Source of the DNA: an uncultured Neisseriaceae bacterium
Lineage (GTDB): Bacteria > Pseudomonadota > Gammaproteobacteria > Burkholderiales > Neisseriaceae
Assembly: GCA_945267035.1 (NCBI GenBank)
Contig: CALYOS010000026.1
Coordinates: forward strand, 1-34,311
DNA: 34,311 bases
Direction: 5' to 3'
Part shown: positions 8,711-17,600 of the stretch, one piece after another
Layout of the letters: every line of letters starts with the position of its first letter
Numbering within the stretch: position 1 is the stretch's first letter
Notes under the pieces: generated by a model
Database searches by the model: none
Seen by the model: the letters and a program-made list of their open reading frames with translations, nothing else
Told to the model about the DNA's origin: nothing
Position numbers and translations under genes: made by a program

Positions 8711-10099
8711 ATGGGTAATTTTGACAAGATCCAGTCACGTGAAGCAGGTTTACATAAGAAACTTTCTGCCAAGCAGATGAGTATGATTGCGATTGGCGGA
8801 GCAATTGGAACAGGATTATTTTTAGGCAGTAAATTCGCTATTGGTTTTGCCGGTCCGGCAGTGATCATCAGTTATGCTTTGGGAGGATTAATTGCGCTGA
8901 CTTTAATGGGATGCTTGGCTGAAATGACGGTTCAGCACCCTACTTCAGGCTCTTTTGGTGCTTATGCTGAATTTTATCTGCATCCTTTGGCCGGTTTTTT
9001 GGTGCGCTATAGTTACTGGTCGTGTATTGTGCTGGCGGTTGGCACTGAGGTTACTGCGATTGCAGAATACATGAAGTTTTGGTTTCCACAGATAAGCTCA
9101 TGGATATGGATAGGCTTATTTTCTTTTAGTCTGATCGCGGTGAATGCCTACAGTGTTAAGGCCTTTGGTTCAGTGGAATACTGGTTTTCGACGATTAAAA
9201 TTTTTGCCATACTGGTTTTTGTTATTCTTGGCATTGGTGTTTTATTCACTTATGGCAGTATCGGAAAAATAGAACAGCACTTATTTGATCAGGGTGGTTT
9301 CGCCCCACATGGATTTTCCGGTATCTGGACTGGGGTGATTATCTCGATTTTTAGCTATCTGGGCATTGAGATGATTGCGATTGCCGCCGGTGAAGCCACC
9401 AAGCCGGAACAAGCAGTTAAAACAGCCTTCAAAGGAACTTTGGCACGACTGTTTATTTTTTATTTGCTGGCTTTAAGTCTGATTGTGATGTTGGTGCCAT
9501 GGCAGGAACTGATCAAAGAAAACAGTACCAGTCCGTTTGTGACGGTGATGCAAATTGTCGGTATACCTTTTGCCGACAGTATTCTGAATTTTATTGTGAT
9601 CGTGGCTGCTCTGTCTTCGATGAACAGCATGCTTTATATTGCCACGCGTATGATGTTCAGTTTGTCTCGAGCTGGTGAAGCGCCACAAATTTTAGGCAAA
9701 GTACGCAGCAATGGTGTGCCACTGAATGCGCTCACTTTATCTTCTGCTGGGATTGCTGTGGCAGCAATGGTGTATATTTTTAATCCAGAAACAGCGTTTC
9801 CGGTCATGATTGCATTATCCATGTTTGGTGCTTTAATCAGTTGGGGAACGGTATTTTTGTCACACTTGAGTTTTCGTCAGCACATGCAGCGCAAAGGAGA
9901 GCAAATTAAATTTAAGGTACCTGGTTATCCGTTTGTTACTTTAGCTGGGCTGTTTGCGATCATTAGTATTCTGATTACCACTTGGTTTACGCCTATTTTC
10001 CATGCCACGTTGGTTTTTGGTCTACCCTTTTTGTTTTTTCTAACGCTGATGTATTTTTTGCATCGCTATATGCAAAATAAATTGAATAATCGTCAGTAA
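8711..10099 (+). CDS. amino-acid permease, APC superfamily (AAT family)
   Basis: A 462-residue inner-membrane permease with about twelve hydrophobic segments. The first helix carries the family hallmark AIGGAIGTGLFLGS (27-40), the unwound substrate-binding segment of the LeuT fold. SYLGIEMIAIAAGEATKPEQAVK in the middle matches the helix 6 region of AAT-family permeases. Length agrees with GabP, AroP, LysP and ProY relatives (about 450-490). Substrate cannot be fixed: GABA, proline, aromatic and basic amino acids are all carried by close relatives. The ATG at 8711 has an AAGGG ribosome site five bases upstream. It is not in an operon with kynU, which ends more than 2 kb away across the higBA module, so I would not infer aromatic or kynurenine transport from proximity. 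Confidence 0.9.
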   Translation: MGNFDKIQSREAGLHKKLSAKQMSMIAIGGAIGTGLFLGSKFAIGFAGPAVIISYALGGLIALTLMGCLAEMTVQHPTSGSFGAYAEFYLHPLAGFLVRYSYWSCIVLAVGTEVTAIAEYMKFWFPQISSWIWIGLFSFSLIAVNAYSVKAFGSVEYWFSTIKIFAILVFVILGIGVLFTYGSIGKIEQHLFDQGGFAPHGFSGIWTGVIISIFSYLGIEMIAIAAGEATKPEQAVKTAFKGTLARLFIFYLLALSLIVMLVPWQELIKENSTSPFVTVMQIVGIPFADSILNFIVIVAALSSMNSMLYIATRMMFSLSRAGEAPQILGKVRSNGVPLNALTLSSAGIAVAAMVYIFNPETAFPVMIALSMFGALISWGTVFLSHLSFRQHMQRKGEQIKFKVPGYPFVTLAGLFAIISILITTWFTPIFHATLVFGLPFLFFLTLMYFLHRYMQNKLNNRQ

Positions 10100-10200
10100 A
10101 AGAGAATGTTATAGATTTTCTTAAAGGTTTAGGGTAAGTGATTAAACCTGATGGTTCAATTGTTGCAGCTACAAAAGCTATTTTTATAAAAAATTTCTGA
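10099..10200 (+). pseudogene. possible C-terminal remnant of a toxin-like protein
   Basis: Immediately after the permease stop, a different frame reads KENVIDFLKGLG, a TAA at 10135, then VIKPDGSIVAATKAIFIKNF and a TGA at 10198. The composition looks protein-like, and it sits 51 bases ahead of a small acidic orphan gene, the arrangement left when a polymorphic-toxin tail and its immunity gene are displaced. It is too short for family assignment and could be chance. Confidence 0.25.
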
Positions 10201-10237
10201 TGGCTCAACCAATATTTGAATTACAACTTACCCTAAA
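10128..10237. repeat. 12-bp perfect inverted repeat bounding 110 bases
   Basis: TTTAGGGTAAGT at 10128-10139 is exactly inverted as ACTTACCCTAAA at 10226-10237. The segment between carries the protein-like VIKPDGSI tail. No target-site duplication flanks the ends, so it is not a clear mobile element; a chance match is possible. Confidence 0.45.
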
Positions 10238-10251
10238 ATAATACCTGAAAA

Positions 10252-10746
10252 ATGAAATTTGATTTAATCATTGAAGAACCATTAACGAAACTAACTGACT
10301 TTAAGTTTGAGTTATATGATAAAGATTCCTTAACCGAGGCACTTTCTATCATTGAAGATGCTATTTATGAAACTCATAAAATAAAGTTTTATTTTAATTC
10401 CCTTGGTGAAGTATGGAACGTTACTGTATTTGGTGATCTCTCTGTTTTTCTGCAACAATTAGCTGATATCTTAAAGGTCACAAAAGGGATTAAAAAACAG
10501 CATATCTTAGATTTTTACGAAGTAGGAACTGATAGAAAATTACTTTTAATTCATGATAAAAACATAGTTGAAATTAAAAACATTTCAACTACTGATTGGA
10601 AACCTTCTATACCCGCCGAAACACAAGATGCTTTAGATAATCAAATATTATTGTTTGTTGATAAATTGAAAGGTATTGTAGAAATAATATGCCCGGAAGT
10701 GAATCAATTAGCGATAATAAAAAACTGGTACCACTTATTTCAATAA
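10252..10746 (+). CDS. small acidic protein, immunity-like orphan
   Basis: A 164-residue soluble protein that I do not recognise. It has no signal peptide or membrane segment, is acidic and rich in Ile, Leu, Asp and Glu, and appears to alternate helices and strands (for example SIIEDAIYETHKIKFYF and KLLLIHDKNIVEI). The region is distinctly AT-rich compared with the flanking permease and htpG. Such small, acidic, AT-rich orphans next to broken toxin tails are often immunity proteins of contact-dependent or other polymorphic toxins; here that is an inference from style and context only. The ribosome site before the ATG at 10252 is weak. There is no downstream partner gene. Confidence 0.65.
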   Translation: MKFDLIIEEPLTKLTDFKFELYDKDSLTEALSIIEDAIYETHKIKFYFNSLGEVWNVTVFGDLSVFLQQLADILKVTKGIKKQHILDFYEVGTDRKLLLIHDKNIVEIKNISTTDWKPSIPAETQDALDNQILLFVDKLKGIVEIICPEVNQLAIIKNWYHLFQ

Positions 10747-11110
10747 AATGAAACGCGAATTGTAAAACTAAACAAGACAAATGGAGGCGATTAAAAACGA
10801 GGAGGAAAAGCAGGTTCCGCCTCACAAGAGGTTAATGTCCTTCCTGGGAAATGATACCGCAGTATATCGGCTGCTGGTTGATTGCTCGTTTTTTCCCTCT
10901 GTCAAAACAGAGAGGCAATTTAGAAGAAGTAATCTGTCTGTCAATTTATTATGGTTGCCTGATTGACATTGAAATGGCATACATATTGAAATACGCCACA
11001 GCTCTTGCCTAATCCCTATTCTATTTTTCAAGATATTTAATTGCTGCGGTGATGAATTAGTTGGCAGTTTAATCGTTGCTGTTTTGCAGCACTGCATGCA
11101 CAAATCATTA
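10747..11110. other. intergenic stretch with a small hairpin
   Basis: No convincing gene. A 61-codon open frame begins at 10781 but has no properly placed ribosome site. CTCTGT (10897-10902) pairs with ACAGAG (10907-10912); the T-run lies on the wrong side for a terminator in either direction. It separates the orphan gene from the convergent htpG terminator. Confidence 0.4.
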
Positions 11111-11140
11111 AATAAAAACTGCCCGTCTAGACGGGCAGTT
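11111..11140 (-). terminator. rho-independent terminator of htpG
   Basis: A 24-base perfect palindrome (11117-11140; arms AACTGCCCGTCT and AGACGGGCAGTT) followed on the minus strand by TTTTATT. It begins 19 bases after the htpG stop. Confidence 0.9.
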
Positions 11141-11159
11141 GGTTTCATTCGCTAAAGAA

Positions 11160-13058
11160 TTAATGGTTCATGGTCAGCAGCAGATGGTTCATGCGTTTAA
11201 CAAATGCTGCCGGATTGTCCAGTTTACCGCCTTCGGCTAGTAAAGCCTGATCATAAACCAGTTCAGCCAATTCGGTTCGTTGCTCATTATCCTGTTCCGC
11301 AGCAATTTTTTTAATTAATGGATGATCAGGATTAATTTCCAGTGTTGGCTTGGTGTGCGGGATTTGCGCACCAGCACCGGAAGCTTCCAGCATACGTGCC
11401 AAATGCTGACTCATATCATGCTCACCCACAACCAAACAGGCAGGACTTTCCGTTAGGCGGGCAGTGGCTCGTACAGACTCTACTTTATCACCTAAAGCAG
11501 CTTTGATTTGTTCTACCACTTCTTTGTTGTCTTCTTCGGTTTTCGCCTGAACTGCTTTCTCTTCTTCATCGGCCAGGTTGCCCAGATCCAAGGAACCTTT
11601 AGCTACGCTAACCAGTTTTTTTCCGTCAAATTCAGTTAGGCTGTTAACCACCCATTCATCGACACGGTCTGTCAGCAACAATACTTCTACGCCTTTTTTC
11701 AGGAAAATTTCCAGATGTGGGCTGTTTTTCGCTGCTGCGTAGCTGTCAGCAGTGATGTAGTAGATTTTGTCCTGTCCTTCTTTCATTCGACTAATATAGT
11801 CAGCCAAAGAAACGGTTTGTTCGGCATGATCATTATGCGTTGAAGCAAAACGGCACAGTCCGGCAATTTTGTCTTTATTGCTGTAGTCTTCGGCGATGCC
11901 TTCTTTCAGGACATTACCAAACACGTTCCAGAATTCGCTATATTTTTCTGGTTGATTTTTCTGTAGATCTTCCAGCAGGGACAAGACTTTTTTAACGCTA
12001 CCAGAGCGAATGGCATCCAAGTCACGGCTTTCCTGCAAAATTTCACGCGAAACGTTCAAGGGCAGATCACTGCTGTCAATCACCCCACGAATAAAGCGCA
12101 AATAAGTTGGCATTAGTTTTTTGGCATCGTCCATGATAAATACGCGTTTTACGTATAATTGGACACCATGCTTGGGCTCACGTTCGTAGAGATCAAAAGG
12201 TGCATGTTTGGGCACATATAATAGTCCCGTGTATTCATGCCGTCCTTCTACTCTAAAGTGCGTCCACGCTAAGGCATCATCATAATCATGGGAAACATGG
12301 CGATAGAAGGTCTGATACTGCTCATCAGTGATTTCGTTTTTGGGACGTTGCCATAACGCCTGAGCTTGATTCACTACTTCCAGTTCGTCAGAAGTTTTAA
12401 CATTGCCTTCTTCATCGTATTCCGGTGCTTTTTTCATGTAGATAGGCACAGAAATATGATCGCTGTAGGTAGTGACAATGCGGCGTAAAGTCCAGTCGGA
12501 TAACAGGTCTTTTTCGTCATCTTTCACATGCAAGATGACTTTTGTTCCACGCTCGGGTTTAGAAATGGGTTCAACGGTGAATTCACCATCGCCAGCACTA
12601 ATCCAGCGCACTGCTTCATTGTCGGCACTGCCAGCTTTACGACTTTCCACTGTTACTTTGTCGGCCACAATAAAGGCAGAATAAAAACCCACACCAAACT
12701 GACCAATTAAATTGGCATCTTTTTTATCATCTCCAGTCAGTTGCTCCAGAAATGCTTTGGTGCCTGACTTGGCAATGGTACCGAGATGTTCGATGATTTC
12801 AGCTTCATTCATGCCGATACCATTATCTGCTACAGTAATGGTCTGTTCTTCAGCGTTGGCAGTTACAGTGATTTTGAATTCTGTATCATCGCCCAACAAA
12901 CTAGCATTATGTAATGATTCGAAGCGCAGTTTGTCGCAAGCATCAGCGGCATTGGATATGAGTTCACGCAGAAAAATCTCTTTGTTACTGTACAATGAAT
13001 GAATCATCAGCTGTAACAATTGTTTCACTTCAGTTTGAAAACTATGTGTCTGTTTCAT
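11160..13058 (-). CDS. htpG: HtpG, bacterial Hsp90 chaperone
   Basis: A 632-residue ATP-dependent cytosolic chaperone that remodels client proteins with the DnaK system. The N-terminal GHKL ATPase domain shows the Bergerat-fold motifs in order: catalytic Glu32 and Asn36 in [21 protein letters not shown] at 78-83, the lid segment GTIAKSGT (93-100) and [12 protein letters not shown] (118-129). The middle domain contains the conserved [14 protein letters not shown] segment, whose Arg contacts ATP gamma-phosphate. A C-terminal dimerisation domain follows. Length is close to E. coli HtpG (624). The ATG at 13058 has a GGGA ribosome site. A heat-shock type promoter lies just upstream, and a strong palindromic terminator closes the single-gene unit. 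Confidence 0.98.
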   Translation of the reverse strand: MKQTHSFQTEVKQLLQLMIHSLYSNKEIFLRELISNAADACDKLRFESLHNASLLGDDTEFKITVTANAEEQTITVADNGIGMNEAEIIEHLGTIAKSGTKAFLEQLTGDDKKDANLIGQFGVGFYSAFIVADKVTVESRKAGSADNEAVRWISAGDGEFTVEPISKPERGTKVILHVKDDEKDLLSDWTLRRIVTTYSDHISVPIYMKKAPEYDEEGNVKTSDELEVVNQAQALWQRPKNEITDEQYQTFYRHVSHDYDDALAWTHFRVEGRHEYTGLLYVPKHAPFDLYEREPKHGVQLYVKRVFIMDDAKKLMPTYLRFIRGVIDSSDLPLNVSREILQESRDLDAIRSGSVKKVLSLLEDLQKNQPEKYSEFWNVFGNVLKEGIAEDYSNKDKIAGLCRFASTHNDHAEQTVSLADYISRMKEGQDKIYYITADSYAAAKNSPHLEIFLKKGVEVLLLTDRVDEWVVNSLTEFDGKKLVSVAKGSLDLGNLADEEEKAVQAKTEEDNKEVVEQIKAALGDKVESVRATARLTESPACLVVGEHDMSQHLARMLEASGAGAQIPHTKPTLEINPDHPLIKKIAAEQDNEQRTELAELVYDQALLAEGGKLDNPAAFVKRMNHLLLTMNH

Positions 13059-13100
13059 GATTTTCCCGAAATATCTAAAATTGGTTATTGTTGATTTAAG

Positions 13101-13127
13101 ATAGGGGTTGATTTAAGCAGTTTCAAG
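13101..13127 (-). promoter_or_regulatory. sigma32-type heat-shock promoter of htpG
   Basis: On the minus strand CTTGAAA (13121-13127) is followed after 13 bases by CCCCTAT (13101-13107), a close match to the sigma32 consensus CTTGAAA-N11-16-CCCCATnT. It lies 42 bases above the htpG ATG, so the leader would be about 35 bases. Confidence 0.72.
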
Positions 13128-13490
13128 ACGATAGAAAAAGACAATTAATTAGATTTTTATGACAAATACATTTAAGTTTTAATAAATGCATTCGCTACAA
13201 GCGTTTCTGCAAAACATCACTCACCTAAAGCGTGATGACTTATCGCGTTTTGCCTGTTCATTAAAGCGGTTTTAATTTTGCATGACGTGCTGTCTAGACA
13301 CTTTTTTCCCGTACTTTTCTTAAAACCCTGCCCTCCTTCACTTAACCACTGGGTAGTCTACTCAACAAAATTCTGATATGTTAAAATTAGGGCAATTTAT
13401 CAAATATTTAATGGCAATATGATTGTCCAAGGTTTGGTGCTTTGGCGTTATTTTATGCCTTAAATCAACATATTAAGAGGGATTTTTAAT
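13128..13490. other. divergent intergenic region before yebC
   Basis: No gene seen. It separates the htpG promoter from yebC and should hold the yebC promoter, which I could not define. The yebC ribosome site AGAGGGA lies at its right end. Confidence 0.35.
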
Positions 13491-14219
13491 ATGGCAGGAC
13501 ACAGTAAGTGGGCTAATATCCAACATCGTAAAGGCAGACAGGATGCCAAGCGCGGGAAAATTTTTACCCGTCTGATTAAAGAAATCACTATTGCAGCAAA
13601 ACTGGGTGGAGGCGATCCTGATTCAAACCCACGCCTACGTTTGGCAATGGACAAAGCCACTGATGCCAATATGCCAAAAGACAATATTCAACGCGCTATT
13701 GATAAAGGTACCGGTAATCTGGAAGGTGTCGAATACGTTGAATTACGTTACGAAGGTTACGGTATTGGCGGTGCTGCTGTCATGGTGGATTGTTTGACAG
13801 ATAATAAAACCCGTACTGTTGCTGATGTTCGTCATGCCTTTAATAAACATGGCGGCAATATGGGCACTGATGGGTCAGTGGCATTTCAATTTGTTCATCA
13901 GGGTTATTTACTCTTTGATCCTGCAACCGATGAAGATGCTTTGATGGAAGCGGCGCTGGAAGCAGGAGCTGAAGATGTGATTACGCAGGAAGATGGCTCT
14001 AAGGAAGTGATTACTGAGCCTTACAGCCATAGTAAGGTGAAAGAAGCACTGGAAGCAGCCGGATTTCATGCTGCTGATGGTGAAGTAACCATGCGTGCAG
14101 TCAACGAAACCGAGCTTGCAGGGGAAGATGCGGAAAAAATGCAGCGTTTACTCGATGCGCTTGAAGATTTGGATGACGTGCAAAACGTCTACACTACTGC
14201 GGTATTGGATACCGAATAA
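13491..14219 (+). CDS. yebC: YebC/PmpR family protein
   Basis: A 242-residue cytoplasmic protein of the YebC/TACO1 family. Members have been described as DNA-binding regulators (PmpR, RuvC-associated YebC) and, for TACO1-type members, as translation factors relieving ribosome stalling. The hallmark N-terminus [28 protein letters not shown] is intact. The [12 protein letters not shown] segment and the acidic C-terminal domain ([19 protein letters not shown]) are also present. Length is typical. The ATG at 13491 has an AGAGGGA ribosome site. A 12-bp hairpin follows directly. In many proteobacteria yebC precedes ruvC; no ruv genes are seen here. Confidence 0.96.
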   Translation: MAGHSKWANIQHRKGRQDAKRGKIFTRLIKEITIAAKLGGGDPDSNPRLRLAMDKATDANMPKDNIQRAIDKGTGNLEGVEYVELRYEGYGIGGAAVMVDCLTDNKTRTVADVRHAFNKHGGNMGTDGSVAFQFVHQGYLLFDPATDEDALMEAALEAGAEDVITQEDGSKEVITEPYSHSKVKEALEAAGFHAADGEVTMRAVNETELAGEDAEKMQRLLDALEDLDDVQNVYTTAVLDTE

Positions 14220-14224
14220 AACTC

Positions 14225-14255
14225 AAACGGGCTGATCATCAGCCCGTTTAATCTT
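14225..14255 (+). terminator. rho-independent terminator of yebC
   Basis: Arms AAACGGGCTGAT (14225-14236) and ATCAGCCCGTTT (14238-14249) form a long near-palindromic hairpin starting five bases after the yebC stop, followed by AATCTT. It isolates yebC from the next genes. Confidence 0.85.
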
Positions 14256-14284
14256 CTAAAATATTGATTTTTCTATTTTCTCTC

Positions 14285-14494
14285 ATGCACTCCACAACCG
14301 ACTTCATGCAAACAGCCAGCTATGGTGAATGTGCAGAAACACTTGATTTTTGGCTAAATGAATGCACTCTGGATGAAGCCCCTTCTGCAGCAGTTGTGCA
14401 AAACTGGCAACAAATTTTTCAATCACGTGGCAATAAATTCCTCCGTTTGGCCACGCTGTGCCAGCAATGGCTTAATGAAGATAATACGCAATGA
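14285..14494 (+). CDS. small uncharacterised protein upstream of vanZ-like gene
   Basis: A 69-residue soluble protein, unrecognised. I choose the ATG at 14285; an in-frame TTG at 14264 and a second ATG at 14306 are alternatives, and none has a clear Shine-Dalgarno. It looks helical, with a CAETLDFWLNECTL segment and an amphipathic middle (VVQNWQQIFQSRGNKFLRLATLCQQWL), which suggests a small helical-bundle or partner protein. Its TGA overlaps the vanZ ATG by four bases (ATGA at 14491-14494), and vanZ in turn overlaps pepP, so it heads a translationally coupled three-gene unit. The overlap is the best evidence that it is real. Confidence 0.68.
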   Translation: MHSTTDFMQTASYGECAETLDFWLNECTLDEAPSAAVVQNWQQIFQSRGNKFLRLATLCQQWLNEDNTQ

Positions 14495-14883
14495 AAACTC
14501 AGTGGCTGAATAAATGGTTTGTTCTGGCGCTAATCTGGTTTGGCGCCAGTATTTATACCTTGTTTTTTTCCAGTGGCAATCAGTCTGTGTCCATTCCCCA
14601 CTTTGATAAGATATGCCATTTTGGTTTATTTTTCGGTCAGTTCTGGTTATTATGTAAAATCTGCTTACAATCTAACAGCACTTTGCCCATACGCCAATAT
14701 TTGATTTTAGCTTTATTGTGGGCTGCTATAAGTGAGGTGATTCAATCACAGTTACCACACCGTAGTGGCGATATATTGGACGCCATAGCAGATTTGCTCG
14801 GGGCGATTTGTGCGCTTTGGCTGGCGAAAAAAATTCAATTTGCTCGCCGTAGCATGTCTCAAGGAATTCAGCATGAAAGTTAA
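14491..14883 (+). CDS. VanZ-like membrane protein
   Basis: A 130-residue protein with about four hydrophobic segments. The signature of the VanZ/teicoplanin-resistance-like family is visible: HFDKICHFGLFFG after the first helix, and SEVIQSQLPHRSGDILDAIADLLGA near the C-terminal end, where the E-x3-Q, R-x2-D and D-x3-D/N positions are conserved. Family members in Gram-negative bacteria are of unknown function; drug resistance should not be assumed. It starts inside the preceding gene and overlaps the start of pepP by 11 bases, so the three are probably translated together. Location: inner membrane. Confidence 0.85.
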   Translation: MKTQWLNKWFVLALIWFGASIYTLFFSSGNQSVSIPHFDKICHFGLFFGQFWLLCKICLQSNSTLPIRQYLILALLWAAISEVIQSQLPHRSGDILDAIADLLGAICALWLAKKIQFARRSMSQGIQHES

Positions 14884-16195
14884 CCAATCGGTTTATCAGC
14901 AGCGTCGCCAAGCCGTACTTCAAAAAATCGGTACCGATGGTATTGCTATTGTATTTGCCGCGCCAGAACAACGTCGCAGCAACGATACCGAATACCCTTT
15001 CAGACAAGACAGTTATTTCCATTACCTCACCGGCTTTCCTGAAACTGAATCAGCTTTGATTCTGAATGGGCAAGAACAGAGTGCTACTTTATTGTGTCGT
15101 CACAAAGATCCTGATGCAGAAATTTGGCATGGTTTTCGATATGGTCCTGCTGCCGCGCGGGAGCAATTTAAGTTTGATCAGGCAGATGACATTAGCCAAC
15201 TTACTCAACATTTAAAAAAAGCTTTACCCGGTCATCGGCAATTATATGCGCTTTGGGGTTTATATCCTCAACGTGATACCCAAATGATTGCTTTGTGGAA
15301 TGAAATTAACCAGATCACCAATCACCACAGCATTCCTGGCAGCACCATCGCTTCAGAGAATTTGATTAATCTGAGCAGCATTCTTGACCCGATGCGGCTA
15401 GTCAAAGATGAACACGAACAGTCTTTAATGCGCATTGCAGCGGAAATCAGTGCTCAAGCTCATATCCGCGCCATGCGCAACACTAAACCGGGCAAATACG
15501 AATATCAGATTGAGGCGGAAATACTACATGAATTCATGTTGCATGGTGCACGTTATCCGGCTTACAACAGTATCGTTGCTGGTGGCAAAAATGCTTGTTG
15601 TTTGCATTACGTCCGCAACAGTGATCAGCTACAAGCGTCAGATTTACTCCTGATTGATGCAGGAGCGGAATATCAGATGTACGCTGGTGATATCAGCCGT
15701 ACTTTTCCCGTTAGTGGACGGTTCACCAGTGCCCAAAAAGATGTCTATGACATCGTTTTAGCTGTTAATCAGGCAAGTATTGATGCCACAGTTAATCAAG
15801 CAGACTGGCAGATCATTGCATCCAATGCCACACGAATGCTAACTGAAGGGATGATCGATCTGGGCATTTTGCAAGGTAGTGTTGAGGAAAACATTGATAA
15901 ACAGCTTTATCGTCGTTTTTACATGCATGGTTTGGGACATTGGCTGGGTCTGGATGTTCATGATGTTGGCGGGCGATTTGATCACCAGGGTCAGCCAATT
16001 TTGTTACAACCTGGTATGGTTACCACCATCGAGCCGGGTATTTATATAGCCGCAGCTGATGACATCCCCGCCGCTTTTCATCATATTGGCATCCGTATTG
16101 AAGACAATATTTTGGTTACAGAAAATGGAAATGAAAACCTGACCGCCTCAGTACCCAAAACCACCAGCGCAATTGAAACCATCATGCAGCAATAG
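14873..16195 (+). CDS. pepP: Xaa-Pro aminopeptidase (aminopeptidase P)
   Basis: A 440-residue cytoplasmic metallopeptidase that removes an N-terminal residue preceding proline. I use the ATG at 14873, with an AAGGA ribosome site; the frame is open to 14810 but those residues lie within vanZ. The N-terminal aminopeptidase-P domain (1-170) precedes a pita-bread catalytic domain. All five dinuclear metal ligands can be placed: Asp262 and Asp273 (IDAGAEY and AGDISRTFP), His356 in HGLGHWLGLDVHDVGG, Glu387 in TTIEPGIY, and Glu410 in IRIEDNI. Length matches E. coli PepP (441). It is the last gene of a coupled unit and is followed by a strong hairpin. Confidence 0.96.
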   Translation: MKVNQSVYQQRRQAVLQKIGTDGIAIVFAAPEQRRSNDTEYPFRQDSYFHYLTGFPETESALILNGQEQSATLLCRHKDPDAEIWHGFRYGPAAAREQFKFDQADDISQLTQHLKKALPGHRQLYALWGLYPQRDTQMIALWNEINQITNHHSIPGSTIASENLINLSSILDPMRLVKDEHEQSLMRIAAEISAQAHIRAMRNTKPGKYEYQIEAEILHEFMLHGARYPAYNSIVAGGKNACCLHYVRNSDQLQASDLLLIDAGAEYQMYAGDISRTFPVSGRFTSAQKDVYDIVLAVNQASIDATVNQADWQIIASNATRMLTEGMIDLGILQGSVEENIDKQLYRRFYMHGLGHWLGLDVHDVGGRFDHQGQPILLQPGMVTTIEPGIYIAAADDIPAAFHHIGIRIEDNILVTENGNENLTASVPKTTSAIETIMQQ

Positions 16196-16209
16196 GCTTT
16201 TATCTAATC

Positions 16210-16245
16210 AAACAGGCAGCAAGACTCTATGTCTGCTGCCTGTTT
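16210..16245. terminator. bidirectional terminator between pepP and hslO
   Basis: AAACAGGCAGCA (16210-16221) pairs with TGCTGCCTGTTT (16234-16245) over 12 bp. The A- and T-rich arm ends give T-tracts in both directions, suiting the convergent genes pepP and hslO. Confidence 0.85.
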
Positions 16246-16260
16246 GCTTAATAATGTTGT

Positions 16261-17178
16261 TTAATGATTACGTTGCTGAGCATGCAATTGTTGTTTGGCT
16301 GTCTCAACAATGTCTTGTCCGAACAGAGTATTAACATCCGCTTCATCAAACACATAATTAGCGTGACAGAAATCACAATTGATCTGAATACTGCCTTCTT
16401 CAGCCACCGCTTCACCCACTTCTTGTCCGCCCAACAGCAGCAACATATCACTAACTTTGGTACGCGAACAGGTACAGGCAAATTCTATCGGCTGCTGCGC
16501 CAGCAGGCGTACTTCATGTTCATGAAACAGACGATATAATAATTCTTCGGCTGGTAAATGCAGCAATTCATCTTTTTTGACTGTTTCTGCTAAAGCAGTC
16601 AGTTCTGTCCAGCAATCTTCTTCTATATCCTGCCCGGGTAATCTTTGTAATAACAAGCCACCGGCATGATTATCATCCGCAGCCAAGGCAATATAGGTAG
16701 CTAATTGTTCAGAACGCGCCATGTAATTCATCAGCATTTGCGCAATACTGTCGCCTGCCAGCTCTACCACACCCTGCCATGATTCTCCATGTGTTGGTTG
16801 TAAGGTCAGTACAAACATACCGCCGGAGCCAAGCAGATCGACCAAGCTCATATCATCATCAATAAGCGCAGATTCATCCCAACGTGCAGTGGCTCGACAG
16901 GTGCCAGAAGATGTCGCTTCTGCAACCAGCATTTTTAGAATACCACTTCCCTGAACCTGTACAATCAGGCTGCCTTCAAATTTAAGATTACTGGCGAGCA
17001 ATACCGCCGCTACGGTCAGTTCTCCTAGTGCTTGTTTGATGGCTGCTGGATATTTTTTATTTTCTCCAACATGCTGCCACACCTGCTGTAGATTCACTTG
17101 CAATCCACGCACAGGATAGGTTTCAAACATAAAGCGAGTCAGTTGATCTTGAGGATTTATTGCCTGTTCAGTCATCAT
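16261..17178 (-). CDS. hslO: Hsp33, redox-regulated chaperone
   Basis: A 305-residue cytosolic holdase activated by oxidative unfolding. The zinc-binding redox switch is intact: C-x-C at Cys235/Cys237 and C-x2-C at Cys268/Cys271, with a 30-residue spacing typical of Hsp33. N-terminal features (FPVRG-like YPVRGL, LGELTVAAVLLASNLKFEGSLIVQVQG, and the conserved ATARWD region) match the family, and the reading is close to what I recall of neisserial Hsp33. Two adjacent ATGs (17178 and 17175) are possible starts; the GAAAG site slightly favours the second. It stands alone, convergent with pepP. Confidence 0.95.
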   Translation of the reverse strand: MMTEQAINPQDQLTRFMFETYPVRGLQVNLQQVWQHVGENKKYPAAIKQALGELTVAAVLLASNLKFEGSLIVQVQGSGILKMLVAEATSSGTCRATARWDESALIDDDMSLVDLLGSGGMFVLTLQPTHGESWQGVVELAGDSIAQMLMNYMARSEQLATYIALAADDNHAGGLLLQRLPGQDIEEDCWTELTALAETVKKDELLHLPAEELLYRLFHEHEVRLLAQQPIEFACTCSRTKVSDMLLLLGGQEVGEAVAEEGSIQINCDFCHANYVFDEADVNTLFGQDIVETAKQQLHAQQRNH

Positions 17179-17600
17179 CTTCTTTCAGCAAAATAATCGT
17201 TTAATATGGTTACAACTTAATAAAATTCAACTATGCGTAATGTGTTGAGCAGATGTAACAATCTGAATAATTCATTTTTGCTCGCAATGAAACGGCTAAA
17301 ATTTTGATCGCAAGTGCGCGCATAAAACAACAAACAACCCAATTTTTTATAAATACGACCGCTAACAGTAGCTATTGGCTTTATACCTATATAAACTTTA
17401 GGATCATGTATTGGCATGGTTAACACGAGAATTGAAGGTCAATATACTCTTCAGACCTCAACCGATTTTTCTACTGTTTCAGTGTTAAGTGATCGGATAA
17501 ATAAAATTAGTAAATAATTGATGATAAAATAGTCCAACATCATCTCTGTGGCTAGGTTATTAATTCCACCCTATGCCTGGTTGTATAAGGAGAGTCTAAA
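17179..17600. other. divergent intergenic region between hslO and yafJ-like gene
   Basis: No gene supported; a 69-codon frame on the minus strand lacks a ribosome site and motifs. The region should carry both promoters. I could not define them. Confidence 0.35.

Noticed and set aside
5249-10099. Functional kynurenine uptake unit of kynU plus the amino-acid permease
   Set aside because: The genes are separated by more than 2 kb including a toxin-antitoxin module and are not co-transcribed.
10897-10912. CTCTGT/ACAGAG hairpin as a terminator
   Set aside because: The T-run is on the wrong side of the stem for either strand.
10781-10966. 61-codon open frame downstream of the orphan gene
   Set aside because: The AGGAGG-like sequence lies after its ATG rather than before it, and the protein looks non-native; not called.
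14491-14883. Glycopeptide resistance from the VanZ-like gene
   Set aside because: The family is broad and mostly uncharacterised; there is no van cluster, so a resistance call is unsupported.
17217-17426. 69-codon open frame on the minus strand between hslO and the yafJ-like gene
   Set aside because: No ribosome site and no recognisable feature in a region expected to hold two promoters.
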